Part shown: one piece after another, positions 20,471 through 23,815 of the stretch | How positions within the stretch are numbered: position 1 is the stretch's first letter | Layout: each line of letters opens with the position of its first letter | Virus record (IMG/VR): IMGVR_UViG_3300020193_000137 | Location: 1-23,815 of that record | Length of the DNA: 23,815 nt | Direction: 5' to 3' (one strand) | Source of the DNA: a virus | The notes under the pieces: generated by a model | What the model was told of the DNA's origin: nothing | What the model saw: only the letters and a program-made list of their open reading frames with translations | The model's database searches: none | Position numbers and translations under genes: made by a program

Positions 20471-21234
20471 GCCTGATGAATCTGCTCCATCCCGCGCTCA
20501 TGATGGGCGGCGGCTATCTGCTCAAACAGCACGCGGAGAACAAAGCCGAGAAGCGGCGCGGTCGCATCCTGGGGCGCATGGGTGAACTGAACACGGAAGC
20601 TCTGCGCAAGAACATCGCGAACCTCGAGGACAGTGTCCAGCAGTACCGTCCCGAGTTGCGGATGCCAGCATACGAACAGGCCGCAGAGCGGCGCACGGGC
20701 TCGCTCACGCGGGACGTGCTCGCGCCGCCGAGCGTTCCCATCGGCGCACAGTACAGTGGGCGCGCCAGCGAGAACTTCACCGCCGGGCAGGCGGCGCGGC
20801 AAGCCGACGAAGCCGAGTACGCGGTGCGTCTCGCGCGCCTGATGGGGCGCGCCTCGGCGCCGGCTGAACTGGCCTTCGAGGAAGGGCGCTCGAACATCGA
20901 CCACGCTCTCGACCGCGAGCGCACGAACGCCGACTTGCGTGGCGCGCTCGGAGCAGAAGAACTGCGTTTGGGCGAAGTGCAGCCGAGCCCTGGTTTGACC
21001 GCTGCCGGCGACCTGTTATCGATGGGCGGCATGATGGCGGGCACGCAAGACCCTTACGCCGAGCTTCTCGCCGGGCTCTTGCGCCTGCGCCCGAGCGACA
21101 TGCCCCCGCCCGAAGAGCCTCAGATTCCGCCCGGAGTCGCGGCTGGCACAGGTAAAAAAGCGGTTCGTTTCACGCCAGCACGCGGCAGAGATTTTTTCCG
21201 TATATACACGCCTCCTTTCGTGCGAATAACTTGA
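20467..21234 (+). CDS. ejection/internal virion protein with C-terminal VRFTPA motif
   Basis: A 255-residue protein coupled by ATGA to the previous gene. The N-terminus has a short hydrophobic stretch (NLLHPALMMGGGYLL) and then a long helical region (KQHAENKAEKRRGRILGRMG, ALRKNIANLEDSVQQY). The centre is charged and Ala/Arg-rich with helices (TAGQAARQADEAEYAVRLARLMG). A Pro-rich part (RPSDMPPPEEPQIPPGV) leads to KKAVRFTPARGRDFFRIY near the end. VRFTPA recurs in the next-but-one gene. Length, composition and position fit a DNA-ejection protein, but no family was recognised. The last 25 residues have unusual composition (Phe/Tyr/Ile-rich, from an AT-richer stretch) and may be a recombination scar. 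Confidence 0.62.
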   Translation: MSLMNLLHPALMMGGGYLLKQHAENKAEKRRGRILGRMGELNTEALRKNIANLEDSVQQYRPELRMPAYEQAAERRTGSLTRDVLAPPSVPIGAQYSGRASENFTAGQAARQADEAEYAVRLARLMGRASAPAELAFEEGRSNIDHALDRERTNADLRGALGAEELRLGEVQPSPGLTAAGDLLSMGGMMAGTQDPYAELLAGLLRLRPSDMPPPEEPQIPPGVAAGTGKKAVRFTPARGRDFFRIYTPPFVRIT

Positions 21235-21267
21235 GAATGGTCTGACCGACTACCGGGAGCATCCGCG

Positions 21268-22377
21268 ATGAGATTCAGAGCTTACCAGGGTGCCCGGCCG
21301 GGCATCATGTCGATGATGCAGGCGCTCAATTCCCCTGGCGGGTCTACGTCAATGGACGCCATGCGCGACTTGGCGTACCTCGATTCATCGGCAGCTAGCG
21401 CCCGTGGGTCGGACGCCCAGGCGGCACTTGCCGAAGACGAACTCGCCGCGCGAGGCGGCTTGCCGGCCGCTCTGGCACATTTCAGCGGGCAAATCGGCGC
21501 CGACCCGGAAGCTTGGGCGACCATATTCCGAGCGAGCGCGAATCCGAACCTGCGTGACCTCACGCTAGGGCACGCTGACCTGAACAAGGAGGCCCGCACC
21601 GATGCCGCCATGCAGGCCGCGCACAGTGGCGATGTCTCGCTCATGAATCGCATCAATTCCGTTCTGGGCGTTGGGCAGTACCACCCTCACACCTTCGGAG
21701 AATACGGCACGGGCAACCAAGAGACCGGCCAAGTAACGCCATCAGGGTCCAGTATCGCGCTCGCCAACGAACGCAACGCTGCGGCCTACAACAACGCTGC
21801 ATCGGCCCGCAGAAACGACGCGCTCGCGCGCGCCGCTGGGTCTATGACTGTGCCGCCAGGGTATTCCGTAATAGAGACTCCCGACCCCAACGCCCCGCCC
21901 GTGTGGCAAACCATCCCAACCCTGAAAGGGGAGGGCGACAACGCCATCATCACGAAGCTTGATGGCGCCCTGATGCGGCAGTCGCCACAGGAGTTGTTCC
22001 GCGCGCCGTATGCACCCGGCAGCAACAATCTTTCTGACAAGCAAAAAACTTACGCCGCCCACATCGAGCAGGGAATGCCACCGGCAATTGCGCACGGACT
22101 GGCTTACGGTTCCTTGGAGAAGATCAACGACCCGGCGAGCATGCGCGTCAAGATAGTCGACTGGGGCGCCCCCGGCGGCATGCAAGAAGTCGCAAATGTG
22201 TCGAGTCGCGGTATCGAAATGACCGATTACGGCAAGCGTCTGTACTCGCAGAAAGGCGCTCGCGGCGGCGCGCCGCAATTTGAACAAATCGAAGTTATCG
22301 CGCCGGATGGCACGAGGGGCTTCATCCCCGCCGAAGACCTGCCTGCCGCCATGCAAGAGGGGTACAGAAGGATCTGA
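21268..22377 (+). CDS. internal virion/ejection protein (hypothetical)
   Basis: A 369-residue protein with a CGGGAG ribosome binding site (21254-21259). It begins MRFRAYQGARPGIMSMMQ, and an acidic-helical section (DAQAALAEDELAARGGLPAAL) follows. A long Ala/Asn-rich helix (SSIALANERNAAAYNNAASARRNDALARAAGS) lies centrally. A beta-rich C-terminal half follows (SVIETPDPNAPPVWQTIP, MQEVANVSSRGIEM, QIEVIAPDGTRGFIPAEDLPAAMQEG). The IAPDGTRGFIPAEDLPAA end resembles the C-terminal motif of some phage virion proteins where a peptide of this type closes the chain. No enzymatic motif is visible. It lies between other ejection genes, so a structural or ejection role is likely. Confidence 0.62.
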   Translation: MRFRAYQGARPGIMSMMQALNSPGGSTSMDAMRDLAYLDSSAASARGSDAQAALAEDELAARGGLPAALAHFSGQIGADPEAWATIFRASANPNLRDLTLGHADLNKEARTDAAMQAAHSGDVSLMNRINSVLGVGQYHPHTFGEYGTGNQETGQVTPSGSSIALANERNAAAYNNAASARRNDALARAAGSMTVPPGYSVIETPDPNAPPVWQTIPTLKGEGDNAIITKLDGALMRQSPQELFRAPYAPGSNNLSDKQKTYAAHIEQGMPPAIAHGLAYGSLEKINDPASMRVKIVDWGAPGGMQEVANVSSRGIEMTDYGKRLYSQKGARGGAPQFEQIEVIAPDGTRGFIPAEDLPAAMQEGYRRI

Positions 22378-22379
22378 TC

Positions 22380-23815
22380 ATGGCGGTTCGTTTTACGCCA
22401 GCGAGTGACATGCCCCAGCCCCCGGACGCCGCCCTGCCGGCGGCGAGGCCTCGGGTGCGCTTTACGCCAGCCCCGCAAACGGAATGGGATGACCTGCACT
22501 TAGGCCGGCACGCCCTCGCAGGCGGGCAGCAGATGGTGGGCGGCGGGGCTCGTGCAATCGCTTCTGTTGCACGCGCGTTGGCCCCCAGTGCTAACCCCTA
22601 CGCACGCCCAGTGCGTCGAATAGCGGACGCCCTGGACGAGTTGGGGGCCGGAATTTACGAGTCCGGTGAACGCAACCTTGAGCAAGCGCGCGCTGAAACG
22701 AGCGGCAACCCCTCTTTCCTCCAAGAGGGTGCTCAGGTGGTCGCACAGAGCGCTGTGCCGATGGTGCTCTCGCTTCTGCCCGGCATCGGCGCGGTGTCTC
22801 GCGCCAAGGCTGCCGGCATGTCGGCGCAGGAAGCTGGAAGACTCGCGGCCGGTGTAGGGGCGGGTTCTATCGGCGCCACGACCGCAGCCTCGAAGTACGG
22901 TGAGGAGCGGTCGGAAAGGAAGACGCCATCGGAAGCCGGCCAGACCGCTCTTGCCGAAGGCCTCATAGAGTTGGCGACTGAATACGGACCGCAGAAATTC
23001 CTGTTCGACACGGCGGCCGGCGGCTACTTGAAGCGCCTCGCCAAGGGCCTCGCCGCTGACTACCTTGGCGAGCAGGTTGCCCAGGCCACGCAAGGCCCTC
23101 TCGATGTCATCGCCGGCCGGCCCGACCCTGGCGCGCCGGAGCGAGACCGAACCTTGTCCGAGTACTACGGGCAGGGTGGCGACCCGACGCTTAGGGACGA
23201 CCCGACGCTTAGGGACGACCCGACGCTTAGGGACGACCCGACGTTTCGGGACGTGAGAACCGATGACCTGACCTCGCGCTTGCGAGGGTTGATGAACTCA
23301 GAGGCTATGCGCGAGCAAAGGGCCGCTCTCGCTGCGTCGACCGTTATGGCGCCCCTCCAGGCTGCGGGCACGGCCATCAACCAACCGCGCAACCGGCCCA
23401 AACTAGACCTCGACAAGCTGCGCGAAGACCTCGGCGTGGCATTCGACCCGGTGACAGGGGAGCCCGTCCCGCCCGGTCAACAGCCCTTCGATCCCACTCC
23501 TGTCGTGGCGCCGATTGAGCCTCAGCCCGGCGGGACGGGCACTTTTGTGTCTCGCCCCGAGGTGGTCGAAATCGAGGGCGCTCCGGCACCGGCCGCGCGC
23601 TACCCGACCGACCCGAACGTCGACATCATGCGAAGTCTGCGCCAACTCGCCGAGGCGCCGCCTGTAACAAAACCGGGGTTTCATTCCGGCCCGACCGACC
23701 CGAACGTCGACATCATGCGAAGTCTGCGCCAACTCGCCGAGGCGCCGCCTGTAACAAAACCGGGGTTTCATTCCGGCCCGACCGACCTGATCCCGACCGA
23801 GCTTGCCCCGCCGCC
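22380..23815 (+). CDS. N-terminus of a large polyvalent/ejection protein (partial)
   Basis: An ATG at 22380, two bases after the previous stop, opens a frame that runs to the window end without a stop (478 codons). The start carries two copies of VRFTPA (4-9 and 26-31). Residues 44-70 and 95-175 resemble N-terminal regions of giant phage ejection proteins: FLQEGAQVVAQSAVPMVLSLL, then AAGVGAGSIGATTAASKYGEE, a membrane-prone Ala/Gly helix pair (118-140, 154-171). TALAEGLIELATEYGPQKFL and KGLAADYLGEQVAQATQG follow. Residues 268-291 are four DPTLRD-type repeats, and 409-466 are two identical 29-residue repeats, giving a long disordered Pro/Asp-rich linker. Later domains (for example transglycosylase, protease or methyltransferase) may follow outside the window; none is visible here. 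Confidence 0.7.
   Translation, partial: MAVRFTPASDMPQPPDAALPAARPRVRFTPAPQTEWDDLHLGRHALAGGQQMVGGGARAIASVARALAPSANPYARPVRRIADALDELGAGIYESGERNLEQARAETSGNPSFLQEGAQVVAQSAVPMVLSLLPGIGAVSRAKAAGMSAQEAGRLAAGVGAGSIGATTAASKYGEERSERKTPSEAGQTALAEGLIELATEYGPQKFLFDTAAGGYLKRLAKGLAADYLGEQVAQATQGPLDVIAGRPDPGAPERDRTLSEYYGQGGDPTLRDDPTLRDDPTLRDDPTFRDVRTDDLTSRLRGLMNSEAMREQRAALAASTVMAPLQAAGTAINQPRNRPKLDLDKLREDLGVAFDPVTGEPVPPGQQPFDPTPVVAPIEPQPGGTGTFVSRPEVVEIEGAPAPAARYPTDPNVDIMRSLRQLAEAPPVTKPGFHSGPTDPNVDIMRSLRQLAEAPPVTKPGFHSGPTDLIPTELAPP
23181..23252 (+). repeat. 18-base tandem repeat (DPTLRD), four units
   Basis: Units at 23181-23198, 23199-23216 and 23217-23234 are identical (GACCCGACGCTTAGGGAC). The fourth (23235-23252) differs at two bases. 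Each encodes Asp-Pro-Thr-Leu-Arg-Asp (Phe in the last). The period keeps the frame. Confidence 0.85.
23603..23787 (+). repeat. 87-base tandem repeat, two perfect copies plus a partial third
   Basis: 23603-23689 and 23690-23776 are identical over all 87 bases, and 23777-23787 repeats the first 11 bases. The period is 29 codons, encoding PTDPNVDIMRSLRQLAEAPP followed by VTKPGFHSG. Perfect identity implies recent duplication, gene conversion or a collapsed/expanded assembly of a larger array. Confidence 0.9.

Noticed and set aside
23603-23815. The end repeats as a CRISPR array
   Set aside because: The units are contiguous with no unique spacers, keep the reading frame and encode a peptide repeat.
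13861-23815. A diversity-generating retroelement (template/variable repeat pair)
   Set aside because: No reverse transcriptase or adenine-biased near-duplicate repeat pair was found; the repeats seen are tandem and perfect or nearly so.
1-23815. tRNA genes, integrase, attachment sites or insertion sequences
   Set aside because: I looked for cloverleaf T-loop signatures, transposase/recombinase motifs and flanking duplications and saw none that hold up.

Overview
The window is a stretch of a tailed double-stranded DNA phage or prophage of a Gram-negative host, most likely a proteobacterium. All supported genes lie on the plus strand. The sequence is GC-rich (about 65% in a hand-counted stretch at 12001-12060) with two AT-richer islands of about 40% (within 11139-11524 and 13500-13660). 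The gene set suggests a short-tailed, podovirus-like particle with a P22-type portal/adaptor/stabilisation machine and large ejection proteins. The order recalls Bcep22-like podophages, but that comparison is from memory and was not searched. A spanin-type lysis cassette with a SleB-family hydrolase supports a Gram-negative host.

Layout. (1) 1-2743: two unknown small proteins, a small helix-turn-helix protein, a coupled micro-ORF, and a Toprim/DUF3987 primase-like protein that has lost its helicase core and is fused to another domain. (2) 2740-5292: a run of tiny, mostly overlapping accessory genes, including an XF1762-type protein, a DUF1064 nuclease and a very acidic protein. (3) 5289-10918: terminase small and large subunits in an unusually long overlap, an unknown gene, a beta-rich virion protein with an E1_FCCH-like domain, and the portal. 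(4) 10915-12730: a tightly coupled lysis module of small membrane proteins, spanin-like pair and endolysin. It includes two 59-residue genes that a length cut-off would miss. (5) 12730-13849: an unknown gene, a decayed C-terminus of a C5 cytosine methyltransferase, a cluster of AACGTGG direct and inverted repeats, and a small ORF. (6) 13861-19001: scaffold, major capsid, an unknown protein, gp4-like adaptor and gp10-like stabilisation protein. (7) 19001-23815: four ejection or internal virion proteins. The last runs off the window and looks like the N-terminus of a very large polyvalent protein.

Most neighbouring genes overlap by 1-4 bases (ATGA, GTGA, TTGA or TGATG), so translational coupling is pervasive. 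Clear ribosome binding sites mark the genes that are not coupled (HTH protein, scaffold, capsid, post-capsid gene). I found no tRNA, CRISPR array, integrase, insertion sequence, reverse transcriptase or diversity-generating template/variable repeat pair. The most unusual features are the truncated and fused primase, the methyltransferase remnant beside the AACGTGG array, the 269-base terminase overlap, the zinc-ribbon gene spread across the spanin pair, and the VRFTPA motif shared by adjacent ejection genes.
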